A model generated the notes under the pieces. It was not told where the DNA came from, made no database searches, and saw only the letters and a list, made by a program, of their open reading frames with translations. 64,000 nucleotides of DNA from RGIG3102 sp964525015 (GTDB lineage: Bacteria; Bacillota; Clostridia; Oscillospirales; Ruminococcaceae). Positions 1-9,146 of this stretch are shown here, one piece after another. Position numbers and translations under genes: made by a program. Positions within the stretch are counted from its first letter, which is position 1, and every line of letters begins with the position of its first letter. The DNA lies in the NCBI GenBank assembly GCA_964525015.1, contig CAZGFY010000003.1:62001-126000 (forward strand). Direction: 5' to 3'.

Positions 1-1
1 T

Positions 2-385
2 TTAGTAACTTTTTCTTATATATTCTTTGCAAGTAAAAGCATTGATAATGCATTTATATATATTTCAAAGCTTTTTTCAGATTTTAGCTTAGCGAGTTTT
101 ATAAATCAGCTGATTAATAGTGTGGCTAATGGATTTGATTCAACTCCAATATTAATTTACGCTTATCTAGCATTTAGCTTTATATGTATTGCTATCTTAA
201 TTAATATGGATTTATACAGATATTTTAAATTAAAAGGCAAATGCCTTACAACCATTTTTCCAAGTATGAAAACGCATACTAGATTTTTGTGTTATTATCT
301 TTTAATTGCTCTTATTTGTGCAGGTTTTATTTTAAATAATGGTGGATTTGCCTCATCTGGAAACTTTTTATATCAAGGGTTTTAG
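2..385 (+). CDS. MBOAT-family membrane O-acyltransferase, C-terminal fragment
   Basis: The reading frame is open from the left edge of the window, so this is the 3' end of a longer gene. The roughly 127 visible residues hold a hydrophobic stretch with SYIFFASKSIDNAF, which resembles the conserved WvFFRaxSlxdA segment of AlgI/DltB-type MBOAT proteins. Two more membrane segments follow, and the protein ends in GNFLYQGF, like the FxYFQF-type tail of this family. Family members transfer acyl groups to polysaccharides or teichoic acids at the membrane. The catalytic histidine lies upstream of the window, so the substrate cannot be judged. A GTG at 122 could be mistaken for a start, but the frame continues upstream without a stop. 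The family call is an inference from a short, divergent region. Confidence 0.6.
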   Translation, partial: LVTFSYIFFASKSIDNAFIYISKLFSDFSLASFINQLINSVANGFDSTPILIYAYLAFSFICIAILINMDLYRYFKLKGKCLTTIFPSMKTHTRFLCYYLLIALICAGFILNNGGFASSGNFLYQGF

Positions 386-410
386 ATTAAATAAAAATAT
401 TAGTATATAT

Positions 411-440
411 AAAAACTGCTAGAATATTCTAGCAGTTTTT
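411..440. terminator. bidirectional rho-independent terminator
   Basis: A perfect inverted repeat (arms AAAAACTGCTAGAA and its complement) with A-run and T-run flanks lies between two convergent genes. It can terminate both the upstream MBOAT gene and the minus-strand gene ending at 446. Confidence 0.85.
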
Positions 441-445
441 ATATA

Positions 446-880
446 TCACGCTTCTTTTGCAATTTCTGAATATTTCTTGCAGTTATCAATTAAAAGATTT
501 TTGTAATCCTTTGCAATTTCGATTATTTTGCTATCCTCGCCCTCTTTTATGGCTTTATCAATGTTTTCTGTTGCATCAGTTATCCCCATATTAAATCCTT
601 TAATAAGCATCTGTGCTAAGTGCTTATTTGATTTATCAGTTAGTGTTTGCATATTAATCGACATTTGACTGGAGAATTTCACTATTGGATTTATATCCTT
701 TAATTTATCTTGGGGATTTCGCTCTTTTCTAATTTTGATGTAGAAAGCGTCGTATTCTTTTAAATCGTCTTTTAACATGGAAAGAAAATGAGCATCTTTT
801 GATACATCAATTAATTCCTCAGTTGAGATTTTTGCCATTTCAATATTTCCTAGTAAAAAATAAGATAAATTTTTCTGCAT
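446..880 (-). CDS. hypothetical helical protein
   Basis: This 144-residue protein has no family I recognise. I place the start at the ATG at 880 because GGAAG sits about 7 nt upstream; an in-frame ATG at 898 has no such site. The sequence is charged and predicted mostly helical. It has no signal peptide or membrane segment. A central stretch (HLAQMLIKGFNMGI) and a C-terminal segment ending NCKKYSEIAKEA look like amphipathic helices of a small bundle. It stands alone between two terminators, so context gives no function. Confidence 0.7.
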   Translation of the reverse strand: MQKNLSYFLLGNIEMAKISTEELIDVSKDAHFLSMLKDDLKEYDAFYIKIRKERNPQDKLKDINPIVKFSSQMSINMQTLTDKSNKHLAQMLIKGFNMGITDATENIDKAIKEGEDSKIIEIAKDYKNLLIDNCKKYSEIAKEA

Positions 881-1000
881 AATAATACTTCCTTTCAACT
901 CTTAGTTTAAACAAACTATTAAAATATATACCTCTTGATTAATTAAAAATAAAATGCTATTATAAAACCTAGTTAAAAGCTTAGATATAGGAGAATTTCA

Positions 1001-1528
1001 TTGAATAATATAATAGCAAAAAATAGAGATTATGAGTTTTTAAAAGAAGAATTTTACTCAAAAGAAACAAAGGAGTATATTTCCTATAATAAAATTAAAA
1101 GCATAACTCGGATTTTTTTTGGGCAAGTTTTTAAAATTGAATATATCGATAGTAAAAACAAACTAAAGGTGGCTGAAATTTTTATATCAGTAAAAGATAG
1201 GGGAAATATAATTAATTATTTAAAAAGTATTGGTTTTAAATCAAGTTTTAGAAAGAAAACTTTTATTGAAAATTCAAAATTTTGGATTTCTTTATCTGTT
1301 TGTATAACTATTATAAATTTTCTAGCAATCGCACTTCCAATATCAAGCGAAAATCATAGGGTTTCGATTTTAATTATGCCATTTTTATATCTTGCAAATT
1401 TACTTTCAATATATGATTTAGTGATAATTAATATAGGTGTTTACATTTTATCAATTGTTTGCATTTGTATTAATGTTTTAAAGAAAAAACAGCTTGAAGT
1501 TTTAAAAAAAGATTATTTTGAATATTAA
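1001..1528 (+). CDS. hypothetical membrane protein with PH-like N-terminus
   Basis: The start is a TTG codon preceded by TAGGAGA at about 988-994. The 175-residue product has a soluble N-terminal half (residues 1-85) with alternating strands around KIKSITRIFFGQVFKIEY. That pattern suggests a bacterial PH-like domain, but this is inference only. Three hydrophobic segments follow (about 95-115, 122-140 and 142-165), and a basic tail closes the protein. It stands alone, facing a minus-strand zinc-ribbon gene across a shared terminator. I cannot assign a function. Confidence 0.7.
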   Translation: MNNIIAKNRDYEFLKEEFYSKETKEYISYNKIKSITRIFFGQVFKIEYIDSKNKLKVAEIFISVKDRGNIINYLKSIGFKSSFRKKTFIENSKFWISLSVCITIINFLAIALPISSENHRVSILIMPFLYLANLLSIYDLVIINIGVYILSIVCICINVLKKKQLEVLKKDYFEY

Positions 1529-1529
1529 A

Positions 1530-1559
1530 AAAATACCGATTTAATTAAATCGGTATTTT
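1530..1559. terminator. bidirectional rho-independent terminator
   Basis: Arms AAAATACCGATTT and AAATCGGTATTTT flank a 4-nt loop between convergent genes, with A and T runs on both sides. Confidence 0.85.
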
Positions 1560-1563
1560 AATT

Positions 1564-2367
1564 TTAAAGCATGCCTATTGTAAATCCTATAAAAAACACA
1601 ACTGCCATAACAAAAATGAAAACATATGTTAATAATAAAGCTGATGCAATTTTTCTTTTTAATTTACTTTTAGTTTGCCCAAAGGCAAGGTATAATAAAA
1701 CGAATAAACCGATAATTGGTACAAGTGAAAATAAAAATATCACCACTAAATCAAGAGTGTCAACTTCTTCTGGCTGATTATAAAGAGTCACACCTTGAGT
1801 AAATAAATCTCGGTTAATATTTGGATTTGGATAGTGTGGTATTTCAGCAAAACCTTCTATTAAAGCTTCTTCGCTTTCATCACTAACAGGGATTTTAAAA
1901 GGAGATTGCACTAAAGTTTCTGTATCTTCAAAAGTTTCCACTCTAGTTTCGCTAGGGTTTGTATCTTGAGTATCTAGATCATCTAGGCAAGAATCGTCCA
2001 GCTTTTCTTTTATAAAATTATCAACTATTTTATCTAAATCTACTTCAACCGTATTACTTGGTATTTCGATTTCCTTTGTATCTTCAAGGGAAATATCATC
2101 TGTAAAAACAGGTTCAGTTTGTTTTTCTTCTTCGATTAGTGAAGAAATTTTAACAGATTCTGGATGTATTTTAGCATCATTATCTAATTCGTTATTTAAA
2201 AAAGTTTTTATAGTTTCAAGGTTATCACTTTGAGTATTAGCTTGCATAAAAGTGGTGCTTTCTGTTATACTTTGACTAGAAAAGGCATCATCTTGCATCT
2301 TATTTCCACATTTATTGCAAAATAGTGCACCATCTTCAACTGCATTATTGCATTTAAAACAAATCAT
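1564..2367 (-). CDS. zinc-ribbon membrane protein
   Basis: This 267-residue protein begins with a zinc ribbon, two CxxC knuckles at residues 3-6 (CFKC) and 17-20 (CNKC), followed by a glycine. A long acidic, serine/threonine-rich linker of about 170 residues with no obvious fold comes next. Two transmembrane segments lie near the C-terminus (about 208-228 and 240-262). AAGGAG precedes the ATG at 2367. Zinc-ribbon proteins of this layout are common in Firmicutes and mostly uncharacterised. The cytoplasmic N-terminal ribbon is inferred. The linker is unusually long and acidic. Confidence 0.8.
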   Translation of the reverse strand: MICFKCNNAVEDGALFCNKCGNKMQDDAFSSQSITESTTFMQANTQSDNLETIKTFLNNELDNDAKIHPESVKISSLIEEEKQTEPVFTDDISLEDTKEIEIPSNTVEVDLDKIVDNFIKEKLDDSCLDDLDTQDTNPSETRVETFEDTETLVQSPFKIPVSDESEEALIEGFAEIPHYPNPNINRDLFTQGVTLYNQPEEVDTLDLVVIFLFSLVPIIGLFVLLYLAFGQTKSKLKRKIASALLLTYVFIFVMAVVFFIGFTIGML

Positions 2368-2471
2368 TATCTTACACTCCTTAACATTTTAAATCTATTA
2401 TAACATTTATATGTGAAAAAATAAAGATGTAACAAGGGGAAAATAAAATATTTAAAGGAGTAAAAATTAAA

Positions 2472-3713
2472 ATGGAAGAAATTTTACTTGTAAAAACTCT
2501 TATTGCAGCTGTCGACTGCGATTTATATGATATAGAAAACTCACTAAATGAGCTTTCTGAGCTATGCCTTGCAAATAATTTAGAGGCAGTAATACAAATT
2601 ACACAAAAAAGGGATAAGCCAGATAATAAATATTATTTTGGCGAGGGCAAACTTATGGAAATTAAGGAGCTTTGCCAAAATAATGAAATCGAAGTAGTTG
2701 TTATAGATGATGAGTTATCCCCTAGTCAAATAAAAAATATCACGGATTTTCTTGATATTGAAGTAATAGATAGAACTATGCTTGTTTTGGAAATATTTTC
2801 AAATAGAGCCACTACGAGCGAGGGGAAACTTCAAACTGAACTTGCACTATTAAAATACCGCTTGCCAAGACTTCGTGGAATAGGAGCATCTATGTCCCGT
2901 CAGGGTGGTGGTGCTGGAGGTGCTGCTGGTGCAAGAAGGGGTGGAGGCGAAACAAAGCTTGAACTTAGCCAAAGGCATATTCAAAATAGAATTAGCTTAA
3001 TTAAAGAAAAACTTGCAGAAGTTGAAAAAAGGCGAGATATGATAAACACACAAAGAAAAAAGAACGATGTGCCAATTATCGCCCTTACAGGATACACCAA
3101 TGTTGGAAAATCAAGCTTATTAAATAAACTTACAAATAGTGATATATTAGAAAAAGATATGCTTTTTGCAACACTAGATCCAACAGCGAGAAAACTAACT
3201 CTTCCAAGTGGGCAAAACTGCATAATAGTTGACACCGTTGGATTTATTTCACGTCTTCCGCATAAACTAATCGAAGCTTTTAAATCAACTCTTGAACAAG
3301 CAAAATATGCTGATGTTATTTTAAATGTGTGTGATATTTCTTCAAAAGACAGGGAAGAACAGCTAACTATAACAAAAAGCACTCTAGATGAAATTGGTTG
3401 TAGTGATGAAAATATAATAACCGTTTATAATAAAATGGATATGGAGCATCAAGCTCTTTTTCAAGAGAATTGTATTAAAACAAGCACTAAAACAGGGCAA
3501 GGACTTGAAAATCTACTGCTAGAAATTGATAAAAGACTGAGTGATAGGATAGCTGAGTTTAGCATTAATTTGCCATATTCAAAAGCAAACCTTTCATCTA
3601 CAATTAGATTAAATGGACATATTTACAGTGAAGAATATGGAGCCGAATTTATTACAATAAAAGGTAATATTGATAAAAAACTTTTATATTTGATAGAAGA
3701 ATACCAAAAATAG
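2472..3713 (+). CDS. hflX: GTPase HflX
   Basis: HflX is a ribosome-associated GTPase that binds the 50S subunit and can split stalled or hibernating ribosomes. The 413-residue protein has the HflX N-terminal domain, the glycine-rich linker around residues 145-159, and a coiled segment near 165-195. The G domain shows Walker A GYTNVGKS at 207-214, G3 DTVG at 254-257 and G4 NKMD at 320-323. The ATG at 2472 follows AAAGGAG with an 11-nt spacer. It is a single gene, divergent from the zinc-ribbon gene. No hfq or miaA is beside it, unlike in Proteobacteria. Confidence 0.95.
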   Translation: MEEILLVKTLIAAVDCDLYDIENSLNELSELCLANNLEAVIQITQKRDKPDNKYYFGEGKLMEIKELCQNNEIEVVVIDDELSPSQIKNITDFLDIEVIDRTMLVLEIFSNRATTSEGKLQTELALLKYRLPRLRGIGASMSRQGGGAGGAAGARRGGGETKLELSQRHIQNRISLIKEKLAEVEKRRDMINTQRKKNDVPIIALTGYTNVGKSSLLNKLTNSDILEKDMLFATLDPTARKLTLPSGQNCIIVDTVGFISRLPHKLIEAFKSTLEQAKYADVILNVCDISSKDREEQLTITKSTLDEIGCSDENIITVYNKMDMEHQALFQENCIKTSTKTGQGLENLLLEIDKRLSDRIAEFSINLPYSKANLSSTIRLNGHIYSEEYGAEFITIKGNIDKKLLYLIEEYQK

Positions 3714-3746
3714 CCTATTTAATTGCTAAAAGTTAACAATTAAGTA

Positions 3747-3775
3747 TTTACAAAGCATTAAAAAAAATGTATAAT
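3747..3775 (+). promoter_or_regulatory. sigma-A promoter for the Lrp-type regulator
   Basis: TTTACA and TATAAT are separated by exactly 17 bp. Transcription would start near 3782, giving an approximately 80-nt leader before the ATG at 3862. Confidence 0.75.
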
Positions 3776-3861
3776 ATTGTAGTATTATCTTTTGCATTTT
3801 TTAAGGATTTGCAAAACTTATATAACATTCAACTATAAACTTAACAGGAGACGCACTACAA

Positions 3862-4290
3862 ATGGATAATATCGATAAAAAAATACTTGAACTTTTACAA
3901 AAAAATGGAAGAATAACAGTTAAAGAAATTACACAAACAATCTCTCTAACAGCACCAGCTGTGAGTGAAAGAATTAGAAGACTTGAAAAAGAAGGAATTA
4001 TTCAAGGGTATACAGCTGTTTTAAATCCTAAAAAATTAGGAAGAACAGTGCACGCTATCATCAATGTTTCGATTCAACCACAAGAAGCTGAAAACTTACT
4101 TAAAATTGCAAGAGAAGAGCCATTAGTAGTAGAATGTAACCACGTTACAGGGGAATACAGCTATATGGTTAAAGTTGATGCTTATGAAATCAGCGATTTA
4201 GAAAGATTAATTATGACCTTCCAAAAAATTGGCGAAACTTCAACACAGGTTATATTATCCACGCCAATTGAAAGAAAATCATTAGTATAA
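3862..4290 (+). CDS. Lrp/AsnC-family transcriptional regulator
   Basis: This 142-residue protein is a typical Lrp/AsnC regulator. The N-terminal winged helix (about 1-60) starts MDNIDKKILELLQ and carries the recognition helix around APAVSERIRRLE. The ligand-binding RAM domain follows (about 65-140), with VECNHVTGEYSYMVKV at its core. Such proteins sense amino acids as octamers or dimers. Here the gene is monocistronic, between its own promoter and a strong terminator, so neither its target nor its ligand is suggested by context. It differs from the second Lrp-type gene at 8667, which overlaps an aminotransferase. Confidence 0.93.
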   Translation: MDNIDKKILELLQKNGRITVKEITQTISLTAPAVSERIRRLEKEGIIQGYTAVLNPKKLGRTVHAIINVSIQPQEAENLLKIAREEPLVVECNHVTGEYSYMVKVDAYEISDLERLIMTFQKIGETSTQVILSTPIERKSLV

Positions 4291-4294
4291 AATT

Positions 4295-4328
4295 AATGTC
4301 ACTATCAAAAAAGATAGTGACATTTTTA
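4295..4328 (+). terminator. rho-independent terminator
   Basis: A 12-bp perfect stem (AATGTCACTATC and its complement) with an A6 loop is followed by a T-rich stretch. It ends the Lrp-type gene and may also serve the convergent lipoprotein gene. Confidence 0.85.
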
Positions 4329-4361
4329 TTTATATTATAATATTTTTATTTTAGCAAATAT

Positions 4362-6074
4362 TTAATTATTGCTGTTTGCATCTTCTTCAATTCTAATATC
4401 AACATATCTATCAGGATTGTTTGCAAGGTTTGGTATTTGGCTGGTATCTTTTATACCTGTTCTTCTAACTGATAAAAATTCTAGGCTTTGTAAATCATTT
4501 AAAGGTGAAATATCCACTAGATTATAGTTTTGCCCAAGATACAAATCACGCAAATTAGTTAAATCTTTTAAAGGGGAAACGTCGGTTATATCATTGGTGC
4601 TAAGCCCGAGATACTCTAAATTAGTAAGGTTTGCAATAAGGCTTATATCACTGCAAGCATTTTGATACAAGCTTAAACTTTCAAGGCTTGTAATTTTAGA
4701 AACACTTTCTAAATCATCGAATGTACTATTGTTATTATTTCCAAGGTCTAATAATTTTAAATTATTTAAATTCACAAGAGCTGATGCATCGCTAATATTA
4801 TTATGGTCTAGCGTTAACCTTTCAAGATTTATTAGATTTTCAAGTGGTGTGATATCGCTAATTTGATTGCTTGTTAAATTTATGATTTTTAAATCGGTTA
4901 AATCAGCTATGCCAGAAATATCATTTATTTGATTTATTCCAATGTATAGCTCTTTTAAATTTGTGCAATGTTTTAAATCTTCAAGACTGGTAATTCCGCC
5001 TGCTTCTCGAACTCCGTTAAATTCAAGCCCTGAAAAACTAAAATAGGTTTCATCGGTGTAGTATGAATATAAATCATCACCAGCGATAACAATTACTTCG
5101 ATAAGTTCTAAATGCTCTTTATATATTTCTCCAATTGGGATATTCAAATGCTTAGAAAGTAGCCTTTCCATCTCTTTATCGGCAAAAACTATTGGAGTAG
5201 AGCTTTCGGCTATTTCTATATGGCTGTAAATATCTTCGTTTTCTTCTCTTTTTTCAAAAACAACTGAAACCGAGCGCATATCATAAAGCTCAGTGTCGGT
5301 GTAGCGAATGTTAACATAAATTGAGTCACCCTCGGGATAAACATAGATATCCCAGCCGGCATATATTCCTCTATATGGAATATTAGCTTGTAAAAAAGCC
5401 TCGTGATTATCAAAAATCCACTCGCCATTACCATTAATATTAATGCTTATTTCGCCATTGGTATTAGTGCTCGTCATATTAACATAGGTGCTTTCAGGAA
5501 CGACAATCTCCTTTTTATCAATAGAATATATTGTAACATCTACTGCACCCCAATGCTGAGTTTCGCCAGAATTTCCAATAAAAGATTCGGTTAATAAATT
5601 CATATACTCTTCTTGGATATAATATAATTCACCCTCTTCTCTATAATTCTCATCGGATTTTGATATATAAACTTCCTGTGCGCCATTTTTTATAATATAG
5701 ATAGTTTCACTAGTATCTGAGCCTTTGCCATCCTCTAAAAAAACAGCTTCGTCAAACATAGTTTTTGAATCTTTTATAAATGCATATCCATTTTGAAATT
5801 GATTTTCTCCTATAAATTCAAAAGTTATTCCACTATCTCTATATTTTATATCAACAAAGTTTCCATCATGGTCTACTAAGGTGATAGCTAAAGATGGCTC
5901 CTGCGTATCATCGATGTATTCTATTTCTTCGCCTTTATTATCTTCATTTTCATTTACAGTTTCTGTACCTGTTTCTTCTGTGGTTTCAGCTATATCTTCG
6001 CTAGAAGTACTACTACACGAAACCAAAGAAAAACAAAGAATACAAACTAAAAAAACACTAATTAATTTTTTCAT
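4362..6074 (-). CDS. leucine-rich-repeat surface lipoprotein
   Basis: The start at 6074 is supported by GGAAGG upstream and gives a classical lipoprotein signal: a basic end, a hydrophobic core and the lipobox LVSC with Cys20. The mature protein begins with a Ser/Thr/Glu-rich spacer. A roughly 300-residue domain that I do not recognise follows. The C-terminal 200 residues hold about eight 22-residue leucine-rich repeats of the internalin type, with the recurring pattern LtnLexLxLxxNxIsDIspL. Internalin-like repeats usually bind proteins. The product is predicted to be tethered to the outer face of the membrane. The binding partner is unknown. It lies downstream of fakA but behind that gene's terminator. 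Confidence 0.85.
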   Translation of the reverse strand: MKKLISVFLVCILCFSLVSCSSTSSEDIAETTEETGTETVNENEDNKGEEIEYIDDTQEPSLAITLVDHDGNFVDIKYRDSGITFEFIGENQFQNGYAFIKDSKTMFDEAVFLEDGKGSDTSETIYIIKNGAQEVYISKSDENYREEGELYYIQEEYMNLLTESFIGNSGETQHWGAVDVTIYSIDKKEIVVPESTYVNMTSTNTNGEISININGNGEWIFDNHEAFLQANIPYRGIYAGWDIYVYPEGDSIYVNIRYTDTELYDMRSVSVVFEKREENEDIYSHIEIAESSTPIVFADKEMERLLSKHLNIPIGEIYKEHLELIEVIVIAGDDLYSYYTDETYFSFSGLEFNGVREAGGITSLEDLKHCTNLKELYIGINQINDISGIADLTDLKIINLTSNQISDITPLENLINLERLTLDHNNISDASALVNLNNLKLLDLGNNNNSTFDDLESVSKITSLESLSLYQNACSDISLIANLTNLEYLGLSTNDITDVSPLKDLTNLRDLYLGQNYNLVDISPLNDLQSLEFLSVRRTGIKDTSQIPNLANNPDRYVDIRIEEDANSNN

Positions 6075-6151
6075 AAATATAAGCCTTCCTTTCAAAAGTT
6101 TAAAACTATACATACATTATACCATTTATGCCCATATTTTTACAATAATAA

Positions 6152-6195
6152 AAAACAGCTATATTTAACCCTTAAAGATTAATATATAGCTGTTT
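6152..6195 (-). terminator. terminator of the asp23-fakA unit
   Basis: Arms AAAACAGCTATAT and ATATAGCTGTTTT flank an 18-nt loop just past the fakA stop, with a T-rich run on the minus strand. Confidence 0.75.
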
Positions 6196-6203
6196 TATTT
6201 TTA

Positions 6204-7874
6204 TTATTCTACTGAAATTAAGTAGTAGTACACTGGTTGATTGCCTTCTAGAATACTAACTTCAACTCCTTTTGGAGCCTTTGCTGTTACTAAATCAGCA
6301 ACTCTTTGAGCGTCTTCTTCTTTAATTCCTTCGCCGTAAATAATAGTTACAAATGTTGTGTTTTTATCCATCATTTGCTTTGTTAGTTTAACGGCTGCCT
6401 TTTCAACATCTTTTTCAGTGAATGAAAGTTTTGAATTTTCCATAGCTAGGATTTCATCTTTTTTGATTTTATGACCATCGAAATCTGAGTTTCTAGCTGC
6501 AAAAGTGATTGAGCCAGTTTTAACGTTTTCAGTGGCTAAATTCATATTCACTGCGTTATCTTTTGCATCAATATCAAAATCAAAGCTTAGCATAGCAGTT
6601 ATGCCTTGAGGAATTGTCCTAGTTGGCACAACGATAACCTCTCTGTCTGCAAGTGAGGCTGCTTGTTCTGATGCCATTATAATATTTTTATTATTTGGTA
6701 GCACAAAAACAGTTTTTGCACCAACTGAGTGAATAGCTTTTAAAATATCATCAGTTGAAGGGTTCATTGTTTGCCCCCCTGTTACAACTGCGTTTGCGCC
6801 TAAATCTGTGAATGTATTTTCAAGCCCTTCGCCAGCAGCAATTGCAACAAAGCCAAAAGGCATATCATCGCTAACTGCTGTGTATTTAAACTGCGAATCG
6901 CTATCCTTATCATTTTCTTGCTTTTCAAGGCCTTTGCCTTTTTCAGATAGTTCTTCCATTTGTTCTAGCATATTTTCAATTTTTAAATTTGTCATAAATC
7001 CGTGTTTTACGGCCTCAGAAAGCGCCTTTCCAGGGTCTTCTGTGTGAACGTGTGCTTTGATGATTTCTTCATCTTCCACAACAACAACGCTATCGCCAAT
7101 GCTTTCAAGCTTTGCTCTTAGCTTTTCAGCTGATGCCTTATCGTTTTTATTAACTATAAATTCAGTGCAGTATGCATTAACAATATCAGGATCTAAATCT
7201 TTTGCAAAAACGCCTTTTGGAGTGAATGAAACAGATTTTTGTTCGCCATCTTCTGCTTTGATTATTCCTTTATCACTAAAAACTGAAAGCATACCTGTAA
7301 AGATATATACAACGCCCTGACCACCAGCGTCTACAACGCCCGCTTTTTTTAATACAGGTAGTTGATTTGGCGTATTATCAAGTGCTATTTGAGAAGCATT
7401 TACAACTTCGCTCCAAAGAGATACTATATCAGTTTCTTTATTTAAGGTTTCTGCTTTTTCGGCTGCAAGTCTTGCAACAGTTAGCATTGTGCCCTCAGTT
7501 GGTTTCATAACTGCTTTATAAGCTGCATCAACACCACTTCTTAAAGCAAGAGTTAAATCTTCGGCTTTTGCAGAAGTTTTGCCAGTTAGTGCTTTTGCAA
7601 ATCCACGAAATAAAAGGGAAGAAATAACGCCAGAGTTACCTCTTGCTCCTCTTAACATTGCAGAGGCAACTGTGTTTGCAACTTTTTCAACACTCACTGT
7701 GTCGTCTAGTTTTTCAAGTTCTTTTTTTGCCGCAGTAATAGTCATTGACATATTTGTTCCTGTATCTCCGTCTGGCACAGGAAAAACATTTAATTCATCA
7801 ACACTGCTTTTATTATTATTTAATAAATTGGCACCTGATATGATACTATCTCTTAATATTTTACCACTTATCAT
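6204..7874 (-). CDS. fakA: fatty acid kinase catalytic subunit FakA (DAK/DhaL domain)
   Basis: FakA phosphorylates fatty acids presented by a DegV-family FakB carrier, feeding the PlsX/PlsY phospholipid route. The 556 residues match the family length (about 550). The N-terminal DhaL-type ATP-binding domain carries VPDGDTGTNM at about 33-42. Further conserved segments include GARGNSGVI and VDAGGQGVVYI. A DegV-like C-terminal region ends the protein. asp23 lies immediately upstream on the same strand, the usual Firmicute pairing. plsX is at 44183 in this window; no fakB is visible. Older names for this family are YloV or DAK2-domain protein. Confidence 0.93.
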   Translation of the reverse strand: MISGKILRDSIISGANLLNNNKSSVDELNVFPVPDGDTGTNMSMTITAAKKELEKLDDTVSVEKVANTVASAMLRGARGNSGVISSLLFRGFAKALTGKTSAKAEDLTLALRSGVDAAYKAVMKPTEGTMLTVARLAAEKAETLNKETDIVSLWSEVVNASQIALDNTPNQLPVLKKAGVVDAGGQGVVYIFTGMLSVFSDKGIIKAEDGEQKSVSFTPKGVFAKDLDPDIVNAYCTEFIVNKNDKASAEKLRAKLESIGDSVVVVEDEEIIKAHVHTEDPGKALSEAVKHGFMTNLKIENMLEQMEELSEKGKGLEKQENDKDSDSQFKYTAVSDDMPFGFVAIAAGEGLENTFTDLGANAVVTGGQTMNPSTDDILKAIHSVGAKTVFVLPNNKNIIMASEQAASLADREVIVVPTRTIPQGITAMLSFDFDIDAKDNAVNMNLATENVKTGSITFAARNSDFDGHKIKKDEILAMENSKLSFTEKDVEKAAVKLTKQMMDKNTTFVTIIYGEGIKEEDAQRVADLVTAKAPKGVEVSILEGNQPVYYYLISVE

Positions 7875-7965
7875 ATATTTACTACCGTTCCTTTCTTTAG
7901 CACTTAAGTTTTAAAAAAAGTGCCTGCTTTGATTTGTTCAAAGCTAAAGATAAAATAAATCTTTT

Positions 7966-8325
7966 TTAAATTTGTTTTGCTACTATATCATCAACTGTGA
8001 CATTTATTCGTTTAACTTTTAATTCAGTTGCATCTTCAATAACGTATTTCACTCTATCTTTAATGTTTTCCACGATAACTGGAATACTAACGCCAAACAT
8101 TATTTTTATATGCAAACCTATAACTAATTCATCATCTTCTTTTGAAATAGTTATCCCTTTATCTGGCATATCTTTTCCGAATAAAAGAGCTTTCATTCCA
8201 TCTGTTGTGCCTGATTGGTGCATACCTGCAACACCATAACAACTTTGAAGTGCTGTGCTAACTAGCGAAGCAAAGTAATCATTGCTAAGTTCTATCTTCC
8301 CAAGCGGAGTATAAAATTTCACCAT
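7966..8325 (-). CDS. Asp23/Gls24-family protein (YloU-like)
   Basis: This 119-residue protein has the Asp23/Gls24 layout: a short N-terminal strand region (KIELSNDYFASLVSTAL), the GVAGM motif, and a C-terminal half ending in a VDDIV strand typical of the family. The role of single-domain members next to fakA is not firmly established; the pairing is conserved in Firmicutes. GAAAGGAAGAGG precedes the ATG at 8325. It is likely co-transcribed with fakA, 91 bp downstream. A possible minus-strand -10 lies at 8407-8402. Confidence 0.9.
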   Translation of the reverse strand: MVKFYTPLGKIELSNDYFASLVSTALQSCYGVAGMHQSGTTDGMKALLFGKDMPDKGITISKEDDELVIGLHIKIMFGVSIPVIVENIKDRVKYVIEDATELKVKRINVTVDDIVAKQI

Positions 8326-8666
8326 AATAATTACCTCTTCCTTTCTTTAGATTATATTAATCATTTGATTGTTTAAATAATTTCTTGTAAATTGCCTATA
8401 TATTATACACTTATTATTGCGTAATGTACATACTTTTATGATTTTTCATTAAAAAACACAAAAAACACATAGTAAAAATCATTATTTGAATTAGTTTAAT
8501 ATTAAATATAGCTAAATTTTATGATAAATATATATTACTAATTTTATGAAAACTTGCCTATTTTCTTAAATTTTACGATATCCAAGTATTTAAAGTTGAA
8601 AAAAAGATATAAAAAAGATATAATAAATTATATATATCTAAAATAATTAAAAAGGAAGATTTACCA
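8326..8666. other. 341-bp divergent intergenic region
   Basis: This very AT-rich gap separates asp23 (minus) from an Lrp-type gene (plus). It contains the plus-strand promoter at 8596-8624, a possible minus-strand TATAAT at 8407-8402, and a loose 9-bp inverted repeat (8439-8447 with 8474-8482) around A/C-rich direct repeats. I see no coding sequence or RNA gene. Confidence 0.5.
8596..8624 (+). promoter_or_regulatory. sigma-A promoter for Lrp-aminotransferase operon
   Basis: TTGAAA and TATAAT are separated by 17 bp. The predicted transcript starts about 35 nt before the ATG at 8667. Confidence 0.75.
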
Positions 8667-9146
8667 ATGGAAAAACTACTTAAAATAATTGAGAAGAATC
8701 CTATGTTATCAGCTGCACAGCTCGCTGATATGCTTGATATGAAAGAAAAAGAAATTGAAGAAATAATAGCTGATTTAACAAATAAAGGGATTATTAAAGG
8801 ATATCGAACTCTTATAGATTGGGAAAAAGTTTCCAATAACCACGTTAAGGCTTTAATAGAACTTCGTGTTTCACCAAAAAAGGGAAAAGGATTTGATGAA
8901 ATTGCAAAGCAAATTAGCGAAATGCAAGAGGTTGAAGCAGTAACTTTGATTAGCGGTAGTTATGATTTACTAGTTGAAATTAAAGCAAAAACCTTTCAGG
9001 AAATTGCAATGCTAGTGGCGAAAAGATTATCTCCTTTAGATGATGTAATAGGAACAGCCACTCACTTCGTTTTAAAGCCGTATAAGCAATCAGGAGTTAT
9101 GTATGAGGATAATGATAAAGATGAAAGGAGAATGACATCTTTATGA
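8667..9146 (+). CDS. Lrp/AsnC-family regulator of the adjacent aminotransferase (AlaR/YugG-like)
   Basis: This 159-residue regulator has an N-terminal winged helix (about 1-55, with LSAAQLADMLDM and KEKEIEEIIADL) and a C-terminal RAM ligand-binding domain (about 65-145). Its last codons overlap the aminotransferase start (ATGA, 9143-9146), so the two are translationally coupled. The same arrangement, an Lrp-type gene directly before a class I aminotransferase, is found in Bacillus subtilis yugG-yugH (alaR-alaT), where the pair handles alanine synthesis. I infer an analogous role. Its wing region differs from the Lrp paralogue at 3862. Confidence 0.9.
   Translation: MEKLLKIIEKNPMLSAAQLADMLDMKEKEIEEIIADLTNKGIIKGYRTLIDWEKVSNNHVKALIELRVSPKKGKGFDEIAKQISEMQEVEAVTLISGSYDLLVEIKAKTFQEIAMLVAKRLSPLDDVIGTATHFVLKPYKQSGVMYEDNDKDERRMTSL

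Noticed and set aside
2981..3382. Minus-strand 133-codon ORF inside hflX
   Set aside because: It is antisense to the G domain of hflX and reflects codon bias only.
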